Source: Acidobacteriota bacterium
GTDB lineage: Bacteria; Acidobacteriota; Terriglobia; Terriglobales; Acidobacteriaceae
Assembly (NCBI GenBank): GCA_021800255.1
Contig: JAJYZC010000022.1
Span: 1 to 45,329, forward strand
DNA: 45,329 nucleotides
Reading direction: 5' to 3'
A program made the position numbers and the translations under genes. Shown piece after piece: positions 7,417-15,913 of this stretch (position 1 is its first letter; each line of letters opens with the position of its first letter). Under the pieces are notes generated by a model. It searched no databases and was not told the DNA's origin. It saw only the letters and a list, made by a program, of their open reading frames with translations.

Positions 7417-8940
7417 ATGTTTCGTCTTCGTTTTGCTCCGGTTATAGCAACCGCATTCCTAATCTCTGCCTCTTGCGGGCGCACGCAGCAATCCGCCGCG
7501 CCGCAGGCTTCGGCTGCTGAGGTGATTGTGGTCAACGCGCACGCCGCGGGAACTCCGTTTCCGCATTTCTGGGAAGAGATGTTCGGCTCCGGCCGCGCCC
7601 ATCTTGCCATGCGCGCCGATTATCAATCTGACCTGCGCATGGTGAAGAAGATCACCGATCTACGCTACGTGCGATTCCACGCCATTCTCGACGACGAAAA
7701 CGGCGTGTACAGCCAAGACCCGCAGGGCAATCCGGTTTACAACTGGTCGTATGTCGATCAAATTTACGATGCCCTGCTCAAGAACGGCGTGCGTCCTTAC
7801 GTCGAAATCAGCTTTATGCCCAAGGCGCTGGCCGCGCATCCCATCCGCCAGAATTTCTGGTATCACCCCATCGTCTCTCCGCCGGCTAACTATGCGAAAT
7901 GGGATAACTTGATCTCCGCCTTCGCCCGGCATTTAGTTGCGCGCTATGGCATCAACGAAGTGGCCCAGTGGTACTTCGAGGTATGGAATGAACCGAACCT
8001 CGATTTCTGGGCAGGCAAGCCGAAGGAACAAACCTATTTCGAGTTATACGATCATACCGCCCGCGCGCTCAAAGCGGTGAGTCCGCGTCTGCGCGTAGGC
8101 GGGCCGGCCACCGCTCAGGCAGCCTGGGTCGGCGATTTTATTGCGCACGCCACTAAGGATCACGTCCCGCTGGACTTTGTCTCCACGCACGCCTATGGCA
8201 ACGATTCGGCGGAAAACGTCTTCCACGGCCATCGCGCCATCGCGCCTCATCAGATGGTCTGCGCCGCGGTCAACAAGGTCCACGAAGAAATCCTCCACTC
8301 CGCCCGTCCCCACATTCCCCTCATCTGGAGCGAGTTCAACGCAACCTACAAGAACCAGCAGGCCATTACTGACTCGACCTATATGGGGCCGTGGCTGGCG
8401 GACACAATCAGCAAGTGCGACGGAATGACGAGGATGATGTCTTACTGGACCTTTTCGGATGTCTTCGAGGAGCAAGGCGTGATTAAGACACCATTTTACG
8501 GCGGTTACGGCATCGTTGCTGAAGACGGCATTCCTAAGTCATCCTTTGACGCATTCATGCTGCTCCATAAACTCGGTGATGAGCGCCTGCCGGCTCCGGT
8601 GAACGAAGCGATTGTGACACGCCGCGCCGGCGGCACGCTGGTGATCGCCGCCTGGAACCTCGTGGAGCCGGGAGCGGACGGCTCCGGCAAGAAGGTTACC
8701 TTTCACTTGGAGGGCGTGCGCAATGGCGCTTATGCGGAGATTCGCCGCGTTGACGCCCAGCACGGAGACACGCTCGCTGCATGGAAGGCGATGGGAAGCC
8801 CGAAGTACCCCACCCATCAGCAAGTTGAGGCGCTGCGCCGCGCTTCAAGAATTGGACCGCCGCAGGATGTGCCGATCCGCGGCAGCCGGCTCTCCCTTAC
8901 GCTGCCGCCCATGGGCCTGGCCTTGGTAGTGATTCACTGA
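7417..8940 (+). CDS. GH39-type glycoside hydrolase (beta-xylosidase-like)
   Basis: A 507-residue secreted glycosidase with a GH39-type TIM barrel. The family includes beta-xylosidases and alpha-L-iduronidases; xylosidase is the more likely class here. The acid/base Glu is in VWNEPN near residue 192 and the nucleophile Glu in IWSEFNAT near residue 306, so both catalytic residues are present. The N-terminus is hydrophobic and ends ISASCG; the Cys does not fit a strict lipobox, so ordinary Sec export is as likely as lipidation. GGGGGAGAG precedes the ATG by about five bases. The C-terminal 100 residues form a beta-sandwich typical of the family. It converges on the PDZ gene. Confidence 0.88.
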   Translation: MFRLRFAPVIATAFLISASCGRTQQSAAPQASAAEVIVVNAHAAGTPFPHFWEEMFGSGRAHLAMRADYQSDLRMVKKITDLRYVRFHAILDDENGVYSQDPQGNPVYNWSYVDQIYDALLKNGVRPYVEISFMPKALAAHPIRQNFWYHPIVSPPANYAKWDNLISAFARHLVARYGINEVAQWYFEVWNEPNLDFWAGKPKEQTYFELYDHTARALKAVSPRLRVGGPATAQAAWVGDFIAHATKDHVPLDFVSTHAYGNDSAENVFHGHRAIAPHQMVCAAVNKVHEEILHSARPHIPLIWSEFNATYKNQQAITDSTYMGPWLADTISKCDGMTRMMSYWTFSDVFEEQGVIKTPFYGGYGIVAEDGIPKSSFDAFMLLHKLGDERLPAPVNEAIVTRRAGGTLVIAAWNLVEPGADGSGKKVTFHLEGVRNGAYAEIRRVDAQHGDTLAAWKAMGSPKYPTHQQVEALRRASRIGPPQDVPIRGSRLSLTLPPMGLALVVIH

Positions 8941-8983
8941 TTCGTAGAGGTATTGCGCGCTTGAGAGGGATCGAAATCCGGAA

Positions 8984-9940
8984 CTAACTTTCCGCCCTCC
9001 GCGATCCATTGCCTGTGAGAGGCGTCCTTTGGTGCTCAGCCGCACCCGGATCATGTCTTGAATCCACCTGGAGGGTCATGATCTGCTGCTTCTTGTTGCG
9101 CAGGATGGTGACCTGCACCGGCTTGCCTTCGTTGGCGTGGAGCGCACGGCCCCAATCGGCCAGCGTGGTGATGTGTGCCGGGCCGACCTTGAGGATCACA
9201 TCAAAAGCGCGCAGTCCGGCGTCGGCCGCCTCGCTGCCGCGCGCCACCTGCTTAACCATCACCCCGCCCGCGACGCCCAGGTACTCGGCCATCTGCGAGG
9301 TGAGCGGCTCAACCATCGCGCCGACATTGAGGCTGCTGCCAAAGAAGGGAAAATGAAAGAGTCCGCTCAGCATGGACGTGTGGCCGCCGCCGCCCGGCAG
9401 CATCCCCATGCCCGGCGCGGGAGTAAACACGTCGCCGCCGTCACCGATGCGGTCCCAGGTCTCGTCTTCGATGACCTGGCGGTTGGCCAACTTCACGGCT
9501 AACCTCCGAGTGCGGCCGTCACGGCTGATCTCAAGGGTGATCTTGCGGCCCGGGGGAATCTCACTGAGCATTTTGCGCAACTGCTCGGCATTCTCAATCT
9601 TCTGACCGTTGAGTTGGAGGATTACGTCATTGACTTTCAGACCTATCTTCCCCGCCGGCGCGTCGTGATCGATGAGTGTGATTAAGGCGCCATGCGCCTC
9701 TTTGAGCTTGAGGGACTGCGCTGCCTGGGCATCGACGTTAATAACATCGACGCCCAGGTAACCCTCCGCGGCCGGTGAGGGTGTGGGATGTGCAGAGAAC
9801 TGCGTTGCCTGCTGCGCCTGTGCGCCCGCCGAGGGCGCCATCGCCAGAGCTGCGCCTGCCAAGATGAGAGCGGCCCAGCCAGGGCGATGCAGGTTCCGCG
9901 GGCGGTGGAGATTCAAGAGCGGCCTCAAAAAATTCTTCAT
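8984..9940 (-). CDS. Double-PDZ exported protein without a protease domain
   Basis: A 318-residue protein with a signal anchor (about residues 23-40, ending SAGAQA) and two PDZ domains. The first (GYLGVDV to RRLAVKLANR) has the carboxylate-binding GYLGV loop and the APAGKIGLKVNDVILQLNG core. The second (AEYLGVAGGVMV to QIMTLQVDS) contains EAADAGLRAFDVILKVG. A Gly/Pro/Met-rich linker separates them. No trypsin-like catalytic domain exists, unlike HtrA/DegP. The ATG at 9940 is preferred over 9985 because the signal then lies near the N-terminus. It is the third gene of a minus-strand unit after an ECF sigma factor and its anti-sigma factor, suggesting it binds exposed C-termini of envelope proteins; that role is inferred. 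Confidence 0.8.
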   Translation of the reverse strand: MKNFLRPLLNLHRPRNLHRPGWAALILAGAALAMAPSAGAQAQQATQFSAHPTPSPAAEGYLGVDVINVDAQAAQSLKLKEAHGALITLIDHDAPAGKIGLKVNDVILQLNGQKIENAEQLRKMLSEIPPGRKITLEISRDGRTRRLAVKLANRQVIEDETWDRIGDGGDVFTPAPGMGMLPGGGGHTSMLSGLFHFPFFGSSLNVGAMVEPLTSQMAEYLGVAGGVMVKQVARGSEAADAGLRAFDVILKVGPAHITTLADWGRALHANEGKPVQVTILRNKKQQIMTLQVDSRHDPGAAEHQRTPLTGNGSRRAES

Positions 9941-10020
9941 CTCGAGATTTCCAGCGGTTGCCTTTGCTTCAGCCCGCATTCGCATCTGACGGCGCGGTTA
10001 CCGGAAAGGCAAACAGCTTT

Positions 10021-11028
10021 TTATTGAATCTGTGGCATCTGGCTCAACATCTGGCGAGAGACATCCCTGATTTGGGGACTGGCGTCAGAGGTCGAGACCG
10101 AATAAAGAACCTCGCGCACGCTGGTATCGGCCTCCACAGGCGCCAATAAGCTGATGGCCTGGGAACGGATTACCGGGTCAGGGTCATTCAGAAGAGCCTC
10201 CAGAACCACATCGCGTACGCGCATATCCTGGGCCACGTAAGGCTTGAGGCCATTGAGCGCCTGCTCGCGGACCTGGGCATTCTTGTCGTAGCGTAGCGTA
10301 ACCATGAGGGCATCGAGAATGCCCGTGGGCCGGCAAGTGCCGGTGGCGCGGCAATCGGCGGCCATCAGGGCTACCGAGTCTTCGCGCACGCTGGCCGATG
10401 GCGAGTTTTGCGCCGCCAGCATCAACAACTGGCGAATGGCCGGGTCGTCCATGGATCCCTCAATGCGCCGGCGCACCAACTGGCTGTAGCTCACGTCTAC
10501 AACCTTGCTGCCGGGCCGGTAAACGACGCGCGAAATGCTGGATATGTTCGCCAGCTCCGGCTGCGGTTCGATTTTGACGGCCGTTTTGACTCGAACGGCT
10601 TTGACCGCAACGGCAGTTTGAGCGAGCGCAACCGGCCGCACCATCCGGCGCTGCGCGAGCCTGTAGCCGCCCAGGCCTCCGGCTCCAACTCCAGCCGCCA
10701 GCAACAGCACAGCAGCCGCGGGCGCGGCCAGCAAGCCCGCTAAGCCGCTTTTCATGCGCAGGCCCATCCGCTCATACCAAGGCCTCGGCGGCAACGCATC
10801 CAACGCCTCACCTAGGCGCAGCCGGGCGCGGGCCACGAGATTCGGCTCCGGATCCAGCACCGGGTGCGCATCCACCAGCGCCTTCAGCGCCCATACCTGT
10901 TCGTGTTCCTTCCGGCACTCGGGACAGGAGGCCACATGCCGTTCCAGTTCCTGCTCCTGTTCGCCGGACAACTCATCATAAGCCCGCGCTACGATCCATT
11001 CGTGTGCAAGTTCGCAATTCATAGTCAC
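10021..11028 (-). CDS. Transmembrane zinc-finger anti-sigma factor with HEAT-like repeats
   Basis: A 335-residue protein. The N-terminal ZAS-type domain has Cys5 plus H31-x3-C35-x2-C38, the zinc motif of anti-sigma factors that sequester ECF sigma factors. One membrane segment spans about residues 94-120. The exported part carries at least three HEAT-like helical repeats from about residue 195 (DDPAIRQLLMLAA, NAQVREQALNGL, DPVIRSQAISLL, SPQIRDVSRQML). It lies 169 bases downstream of the ECF sigma gene on the same strand, the standard arrangement for a cognate pair. The HEAT region would sit in the periplasm and could be the sensory part. That the pair interacts is inference from domain type and position. 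Confidence 0.85.
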   Translation of the reverse strand: MTMNCELAHEWIVARAYDELSGEQEQELERHVASCPECRKEHEQVWALKALVDAHPVLDPEPNLVARARLRLGEALDALPPRPWYERMGLRMKSGLAGLLAAPAAAVLLLAAGVGAGGLGGYRLAQRRMVRPVALAQTAVAVKAVRVKTAVKIEPQPELANISSISRVVYRPGSKVVDVSYSQLVRRRIEGSMDDPAIRQLLMLAAQNSPSASVREDSVALMAADCRATGTCRPTGILDALMVTLRYDKNAQVREQALNGLKPYVAQDMRVRDVVLEALLNDPDPVIRSQAISLLAPVEADTSVREVLYSVSTSDASPQIRDVSRQMLSQMPQIQ

Positions 11029-11062
11029 GTCCTTCAGCCTCTCGAAAACCGCTATTCGCCAT

Positions 11063-11083
11063 TAGCTTCTAGCTCCTAGCTCG
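11063..11083. repeat. Heptanucleotide array TAGCTNN (three perfect units)
   Basis: Three consecutive seven-base units, TAGCTTC, TAGCTCC and TAGCTCG, lie just upstream of the anti-sigma start, with degenerate units continuing to the left. A similar array in the opposite orientation lies at 11158-11200, so the two could pair in the sigma/anti-sigma transcript. Confidence 0.6.
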
Positions 11084-11157
11084 CGGTGCAAAGGGTAAGT
11101 CTGCCGATTTTCTTTGGTCTCGTTATGTCTTAGGATCGAGCCCTACCCCTTCCGCCA

Positions 11158-11200
11158 AGCTGCTAATAGCTAAAAGTCAAGAGCTAGTAGCCAGCCGTTA
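11158..11200. repeat. Degenerate heptanucleotide array after the sigma factor stop
   Basis: Read on the minus strand from the sigma factor stop codon, the sequence falls into seven-base units: TAACGGC, TGGCTAC, TAGCTCT, TGACTTT, TAGCTAT, TAGCAGC. The first unit contains the TAA stop itself. Most units are variants of TAGCTNN. Confidence 0.55.
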
Positions 11201-11941
11201 GCGCAAATCCGCCAATTGCGCTCTCAACTTCTTAGTGGCCCGGAAGAGTGTGTTTTTGGCGGTCTCCTCCGTGGTGTTCAGCATCTCGCCGATGGCGCGC
11301 AGGCGCAGCCCCTCGTAGTGCTTCAACTCGAAGACCATCCTTTCCCGAGGGGTGAGATTCTCCAGCGCCGCCTGAATTTTAGCGCCCAGCAGTTTGCGAT
11401 CCAGCTCCCGGGCGGGGTTTGAAAACGAGCGGTTGTCGGAGACGGAAGCCAGCAGGTCGATCTCGTCTCCGGAGTGATCCATCACCACTGCGTGGTCCTC
11501 GCGGCGGGTCTTACGGCGCCGCAACTGATCCAGGCAAAGGTTGGTGACAATGCGGTAGATCCAGGTGTAAAAGGAGCACTCGAAACGGAAGTTACCGATA
11601 TAGCGGAAGGCCTTTAGAAAGGCCTCCTGGTAAATATCTTCAGCATCGTGCTCGGAGCCGGTCAGATGGAGGGCCAAGCGAAGGACTTGGTGCTCGTACT
11701 GGCGTACCAGGGCGTCAAAAGCTGGACGCGAACCGGCCTGGGCCTCGCGGATCAGGTCCGCTTCCGCCGCGCGCGCCTGAAGGCGCTCTTGCCCACGGCT
11801 GGCTCCGTCCCGGTTCGCATCGCCCATCGCCCTCGTCGCAGCCATACCTGCTGAGGATTGTACCCTCCGCACGTCTGGCCACGCTAAAGCCACGCTCGCG
11901 TGCACCGGGAAATAGGTAGTGCTCACCGTCTCCGCTGCCAT
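11198..11941 (-). CDS. ECF RNA polymerase sigma factor (RpoE-like)
   Basis: A 247-residue ECF sigma factor. An N-terminal extension of about 55 residues precedes region 2, which has FDALVRQYEHQVLRLA, the DAEDIYQEAFLKAF core-binding motif and the SFYTWIYRIVTNLCLDQLRRRK DNA-melting segment. Region 4 includes LTPRERMVFELKHYEGLRLRAIGEML and a -35-binding helix near the C-terminus. The ATG at 11941 is chosen for its GGAG five bases upstream; later in-frame ATGs at about 11845 would also leave both regions intact. It heads a minus-strand unit with the ZAS anti-sigma gene and the PDZ gene, consistent with envelope stress control. It is divergent from the RNase H-like gene. Confidence 0.9.
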   Translation of the reverse strand: MAAETVSTTYFPVHASVALAWPDVRRVQSSAGMAATRAMGDANRDGASRGQERLQARAAEADLIREAQAGSRPAFDALVRQYEHQVLRLALHLTGSEHDAEDIYQEAFLKAFRYIGNFRFECSFYTWIYRIVTNLCLDQLRRRKTRREDHAVVMDHSGDEIDLLASVSDNRSFSNPARELDRKLLGAKIQAALENLTPRERMVFELKHYEGLRLRAIGEMLNTTEETAKNTLFRATKKLRAQLADLR

Positions 11942-12071
11942 CGAATCTCCATTCTGGAGAATAGCTAAGGTGCGTACCCTGATAGACGTAGGATGGCCGC
12001 TTTGGTAATCCGATCTACGGCTCGCCGGGGCGCCGGCCGGTGAGCCATGATCCCGATTACACTGGGAGAAG

Positions 12072-12521
12072 ATGAGCGGAAATCTGTTTGCAGGATCGCA
12101 GCCTGCCCAGCCAGCCGGGGAGTGGTTCACGGCGCACTGCGACGGCGGATCGCGCGGCAATCCCGGCCCCGCGGGCTACGGCGCGGTGATTGAGGACGCC
12201 CAGGGGCGCGTGGCGGCGCGGCTGAGCCGGTTCCTGGGCCGGCAGACCAACAACTACGCCGAGTACCAGGGGCTGCTGGCAGTGCTGGATTGGGCGCAGG
12301 CGCATCAGGTGAAGCGACTGCGTGTAGTTTCCGATTCGGAGCTGATGGTCCGGCAGATGCAGGGCCGGTACAAGGTGAAGAATCCCGGCCTGCGATCCCT
12401 GTGGGAGGAAGCGCAGCGCCGCGCGGCAAGGCTTGACGGCTTTGAAATAACCCACACCCTGCGCGGCGGCAACCGCGAGGCCGACCGGCTGGCGAACGAG
12501 GCCATGAATAAGGGTATGTAG
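12072..12521 (+). CDS. RNase HI-family protein
   Basis: A 149-residue single-domain RNase H fold that would cleave RNA in RNA-DNA hybrids using two divalent metals. All acidic catalytic residues are visible: Asp24 in HCDGGSRGNPGPAG, Glu64 in NYAEYQGL, Asp88 in VVSDSELM and Asp138 in NREADRLANEA. The glycine-rich first strand and the lack of the basic protrusion handle place it with the short RVT_3/YpdQ-like group rather than classical E. coli RnhA. GGGAG lies three bases before the ATG. It is divergently arranged with the ECF sigma gene, sharing an intergenic region of about 130 bases. Confidence 0.9.
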   Translation: MSGNLFAGSQPAQPAGEWFTAHCDGGSRGNPGPAGYGAVIEDAQGRVAARLSRFLGRQTNNYAEYQGLLAVLDWAQAHQVKRLRVVSDSELMVRQMQGRYKVKNPGLRSLWEEAQRRAARLDGFEITHTLRGGNREADRLANEAMNKGM

Positions 12522-12833
12522 TAGGGACGTGAGAGCGGGCAAGACAGCGGAAACGCGCCTGCGGCCAAGGCCTCGCGGCGGCTACCTGTGACTCTCTGAA
12601 TTTGGAGTGATCCGCCGGCTCGGCGGCGAGCTGCCAGACAGGACGCCGTTGAAGATCGCATGGGGCTTACTGCCACAATTTGCTTCTCTTTAGACCGGCT
12701 TTTGTCCGCCATTTTTTGCTGATATGAAAATTTTCTTTATCAAAGCAACTGCCCCTCATCTCTGCGCCTCTAAGTTCACAGAGTTGTCCTTGGTTCGACC
12801 GCCATACACGAGAAATTAAACTGGAGGACCACC
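12522..12833. other. Intergenic region before the DUF4382 gene
   Basis: The left half is GC-rich with no supported reading frame. The right half (about 12670-12770) is AT-rich, with runs such as CATTTTTTGC and GAAAATTTTC, and probably holds the promoter of the lipoprotein gene. No -10/-35 pair was assigned. CTGGAGG lies about eight bases upstream of the ATG at 12834 and is its likely ribosome-binding site. Confidence 0.4.
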
Positions 12834-14282
12834 ATGCGAAAGGACCTTAAAGGTACTTCCCACCGTGTCGTTTGGCAACTCGCACTCGGCCTCGGCTGCC
12901 TGCTGGTAGCCGCTGTAGTTGTAGTTGCGTGCAACAGCGGGTCGAGCTCGAACTCTGCTTCGGGCATGGGCACCGTCAATACCATGTTGAGCGACCCCGC
13001 AACCTGCCAAGCGCCCAACGGGCCATACTCTCACGTTTACGTCACCATCACCGATGTTCAGGCCAGCACGAGCGCCACGGCCAGTGCAACCGGCAGCGGC
13101 TGGGTGGACCTGACCCCCAATCTCTCCCAGGCGCCTGTGCAGGTGGATCTTTTGGGCCAGGCCAACAATCAATGCTTTCTGGCGACGCTGGGCGATAACC
13201 TGCAACTCCAGGCCGGCACCTATCAGCAGATCCGGCTGATACTGGCCAGCAACACCGCCGCGGGCGTGTCGGGGAATGCATGTGGCAGCGCGAACAACTG
13301 CGTAGTGCTGGCCGCAGATAACAGCGTGCATACGCTGCAGCTCTCCAGCGAAGCGCAGACCGGCATCAAGATTCCCGCGGGGCAGATCGCTTCGGGCGGA
13401 TTCACGGTGACTGCAGGCAAGACCGTAGACCTGGACATCGATTTCAACACCTGTCAGTCCCTGGTCGTGGAGGGCAACGGGCAATACCGGCTGAAGCCGG
13501 TACTGCACGCCGGCGAGGTTAGCACTACCTCGACTTCGATTAACGGCACCGTGATGGACGCCTCGACCGGCAATCCCGTCGACGGTACGGTGGTGGTGGC
13601 TGTGGAACAAAAGGATTCGACGGGGGTAGATCGCATACAAATGTCCACGCTGGCCGGCGCCAATGGCACTTTTGTCTTCTGCCCGCTGCCCGCAGGAACC
13701 TATGACGTAGTAATCGTCGGCACCCGCCATGACGGCGTGCTCTACCAGCCAGACATCATAACGGGCGTAAGCGTGGGCGATACGGTGGGCACGGTGAAAC
13801 TAAGCCTGCCCACGGTAACCGCGACGAGCTCAGTGAGCCTGAGCGGTCAGGTGACCGCTCAAAACAGTTCCATGGCAGGCACGGTGATGGATGCGCAGTT
13901 GAGCGCACTGGAGACGATGAACTCCAACACCTACACCATTCCTCTGGCGCCAACTTCCACGCAGAGCGCTTCTACGCTGTCGGTGGAGACGGCTGCTTCC
14001 ACCAGCACTGTCATTTGCCCCAGCGGCACGTACTGCGCAAATTACAGCATGATGGAACCCTCGGGCGGCGCAAGCGTTGGCGCGTGGGCCTCCAGCGGAG
14101 TAACGTTCACGGTGAACGCCAACCTGGCCAGCTATATCGTAGATGGATTGGCGATCGTTCCAGGTTCGGGCGGAACGCCGGATTGTAGCCCGTCCGAGGT
14201 GAAGACTTCGACGACGGCGTTGACGGGCGCTGGGCCGTATAACGTAACGGGCTTGAACCTAGCCTTCGTGGGTTGCCAGTAA
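12834..14282 (+). CDS. DUF4382 lipoprotein
   Basis: A 482-residue predicted lipoprotein. Its N-terminus is basic, then hydrophobic (LALGLGCLLVAAVVVVAC), ending in a plausible lipobox VVAC followed by a Ser/Gly/Asn linker. Residues about 45-225 match the DUF4382 pattern, with YVTITDVQAS, VQVDLLG and YQQIRLILASN, and end near FNTCQSLVVEGNGQYRLKP. Residues about 230-325 look like a carboxypeptidase-regulatory-like beta-sandwich (INGTVMDASTGNPVDG, FVFCPLPAGTYDVVI). The C-terminal third is Ser/Thr-rich. Family function is unknown; a cell-surface location is likely. CTGGAGG precedes the ATG. The gene ends at a strong hairpin shared with zwf. Confidence 0.85.
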   Translation: MRKDLKGTSHRVVWQLALGLGCLLVAAVVVVACNSGSSSNSASGMGTVNTMLSDPATCQAPNGPYSHVYVTITDVQASTSATASATGSGWVDLTPNLSQAPVQVDLLGQANNQCFLATLGDNLQLQAGTYQQIRLILASNTAAGVSGNACGSANNCVVLAADNSVHTLQLSSEAQTGIKIPAGQIASGGFTVTAGKTVDLDIDFNTCQSLVVEGNGQYRLKPVLHAGEVSTTSTSINGTVMDASTGNPVDGTVVVAVEQKDSTGVDRIQMSTLAGANGTFVFCPLPAGTYDVVIVGTRHDGVLYQPDIITGVSVGDTVGTVKLSLPTVTATSSVSLSGQVTAQNSSMAGTVMDAQLSALETMNSNTYTIPLAPTSTQSASTLSVETAASTSTVICPSGTYCANYSMMEPSGGASVGAWASSGVTFTVNANLASYIVDGLAIVPGSGGTPDCSPSEVKTSTTALTGAGPYNVTGLNLAFVGCQ

Positions 14283-14304
14283 AGGAATCCGGCGCTCAGG
14301 AACA

Positions 14305-14342
14305 ACCACGGGCCGGAACTCCGGGGAGTTCCGGCCCGTGGT
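14305..14342. terminator. Bidirectional terminator hairpin (18-base arms)
   Basis: A perfect inverted repeat with arms at 14305-14322 and 14325-14342 separated by GG. It lies between the converging DUF4382 and zwf genes, 22 bases from one stop and 14 from the other. There is no long T tract on either side, so termination may rely on stem strength or the hairpin may mainly protect both 3' ends. Confidence 0.75.
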
Positions 14343-14356
14343 GTTCGCGCTGTTTC

Positions 14357-15913
14357 TTATCGGCCCAGATCGTTGCGCCAGGCGCGGCCATCGCGCTCCA
14401 GCAGGCGGTCGGCGGAGTCGGGTCCCCAGGACCCGGCAAAGTAGTTGGGGAACAGATCGGGCTTGTTCTCCGCCCAGGCTTGGAGGATGGGCATAAAGAG
14501 GGCCCAGGTGATTTCCACGCCGTCGCGGTGCAAAAACAGGGTCTGATCGCCAAGCATGGCGTCCAGGAGCAGGCGCTCGTATCCGTTGGCGCTGGATTTG
14601 CCGAAGGCCGTCTCGTAATCGAAATCCATGGTCACCGGACAGACAGCCATGCTTGGCGAGGTGGGCACCTTGGCCCCAAAACGGAGCGCGATCCCCTCGT
14701 CGGGCTGGATGCGGATCTTGAGCAGGTTGGGCTGAATCTCCTGGCAGTGATTGCCTGTGGCCATGCGGTTGAAGATCAGCAACGGCGGCTGTTTGAACTC
14801 AATGCTGATTTCGGTGGCCCGCTTCTTCAGCCGCTTGCCGGTGCGCAGATAGAACGGAACCCCCGCCCAGCGCCAGTTCTCGATCTCCAGGCGCAGGGCT
14901 GCGTAAGTCTCTGCGGTTGACTGGGGATTGACGCGCTCCTCGTCGCGATAGCCCACCACGTGCTCGCCGCCCATAATCCCCGGCCCATATTGTCCGCAGA
15001 CCGCATCCTGGACCGGGATGGGATGAATCGCGCGCCACACCTTGTGCTTCTCTCTACGCAGGCTTTCGGCCTCAAAACTGGAGGGCGGCTCCAGGCATAT
15101 CATCGCCAGCAGTTCCATCATGTGGTTCTGCATCACGTCGCGCAGCGCGCCCGCCTTTTCGTAGAACGGGCCGCGGCCCTCGATGCCCAGCGTTTCGGCC
15201 ACGGTGATCTGCACGTGATCGATGTAGTTGCGGTTCCACACCGGCTCAAAGATGCCGTTGGCGAAGCGGAAGACCAGCAGATTCTGGACCGTCTCTTTGC
15301 CCAGGTAATGATCGATGCGGTAGACCTGGTTTTCGGGGAAGACGGCATTCACCCGCCGATCCAGCTCGCGCGCCGAGTCCAGGTCGTGGCCGAAGGGCTT
15401 CTCGATCAGGACCTCCGCCACCCCGTGCTCGGCCTGCGCCATGCCCTGAGCGCCCAGATTCTCCACAATTCCGGCAAAGAACTCTGAGGCCGTGGCGAGG
15501 TAGAAGAGCCGGTTGCCGCCGATGTTGCGCTCCTTGTCGATGCGCTCCAGCTCCGCCTTCAGCCCTGCATAGGACGACGGATCGTCGAAGTTCAACTGAA
15601 AGTAACTGATGTGGCTGACAAACTCGTCCAGCTTGGCGTCGTTCGCTTCTACGCCGCCGGACTCGATGATTCCTGCCCGCATATCCTGGGCAAAGGTGGG
15701 GCCTAAGGGCCGCCGCGCCACGCCCACAATCGCAAAACGCTCCGGCAGCAGGTTGGCCTGCCGAAGATGAAACAGCGCCGGGAGCAGCTTGCGCCGGGTC
15801 AGATCGCCCGAAGCGCCAAAGATTACCAGAATCATGGGTTCGGGAATCCGTTCCTGGCTTTTGGGAACTTGGGAAAGATCCTCGGGCCGCACCCTCATCT
15901 GAATTGTCGCCAT
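14357..15913 (-). CDS. zwf: Zwf: glucose-6-phosphate 1-dehydrogenase
   Basis: A 518-residue cytosolic enzyme that oxidises glucose 6-phosphate to 6-phosphogluconolactone, making NADPH at the entry to the oxidative pentose phosphate pathway. The N-terminal coenzyme motif is FGASGDLTRRKLLPAL. The active-site signature RIDHYLGKETVQNLLVFRFAN carries the catalytic His region and the substrate-binding Lys. Length fits the family. GGAGG lies about nine bases before the ATG. No pgl or gnd gene is adjacent. An 18-base inverted repeat about 50 bases upstream may be an operator. Confidence 0.96.
   Translation of the reverse strand: MATIQMRVRPEDLSQVPKSQERIPEPMILVIFGASGDLTRRKLLPALFHLRQANLLPERFAIVGVARRPLGPTFAQDMRAGIIESGGVEANDAKLDEFVSHISYFQLNFDDPSSYAGLKAELERIDKERNIGGNRLFYLATASEFFAGIVENLGAQGMAQAEHGVAEVLIEKPFGHDLDSARELDRRVNAVFPENQVYRIDHYLGKETVQNLLVFRFANGIFEPVWNRNYIDHVQITVAETLGIEGRGPFYEKAGALRDVMQNHMMELLAMICLEPPSSFEAESLRREKHKVWRAIHPIPVQDAVCGQYGPGIMGGEHVVGYRDEERVNPQSTAETYAALRLEIENWRWAGVPFYLRTGKRLKKRATEISIEFKQPPLLIFNRMATGNHCQEIQPNLLKIRIQPDEGIALRFGAKVPTSPSMAVCPVTMDFDYETAFGKSSANGYERLLLDAMLGDQTLFLHRDGVEITWALFMPILQAWAENKPDLFPNYFAGSWGPDSADRLLERDGRAWRNDLGR

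Noticed and set aside
12305..12712. Minus-strand open frame overlapping the RNase H-like gene
   Set aside because: It has no recognisable domain and overlaps the clear RNase H fold on the other strand.
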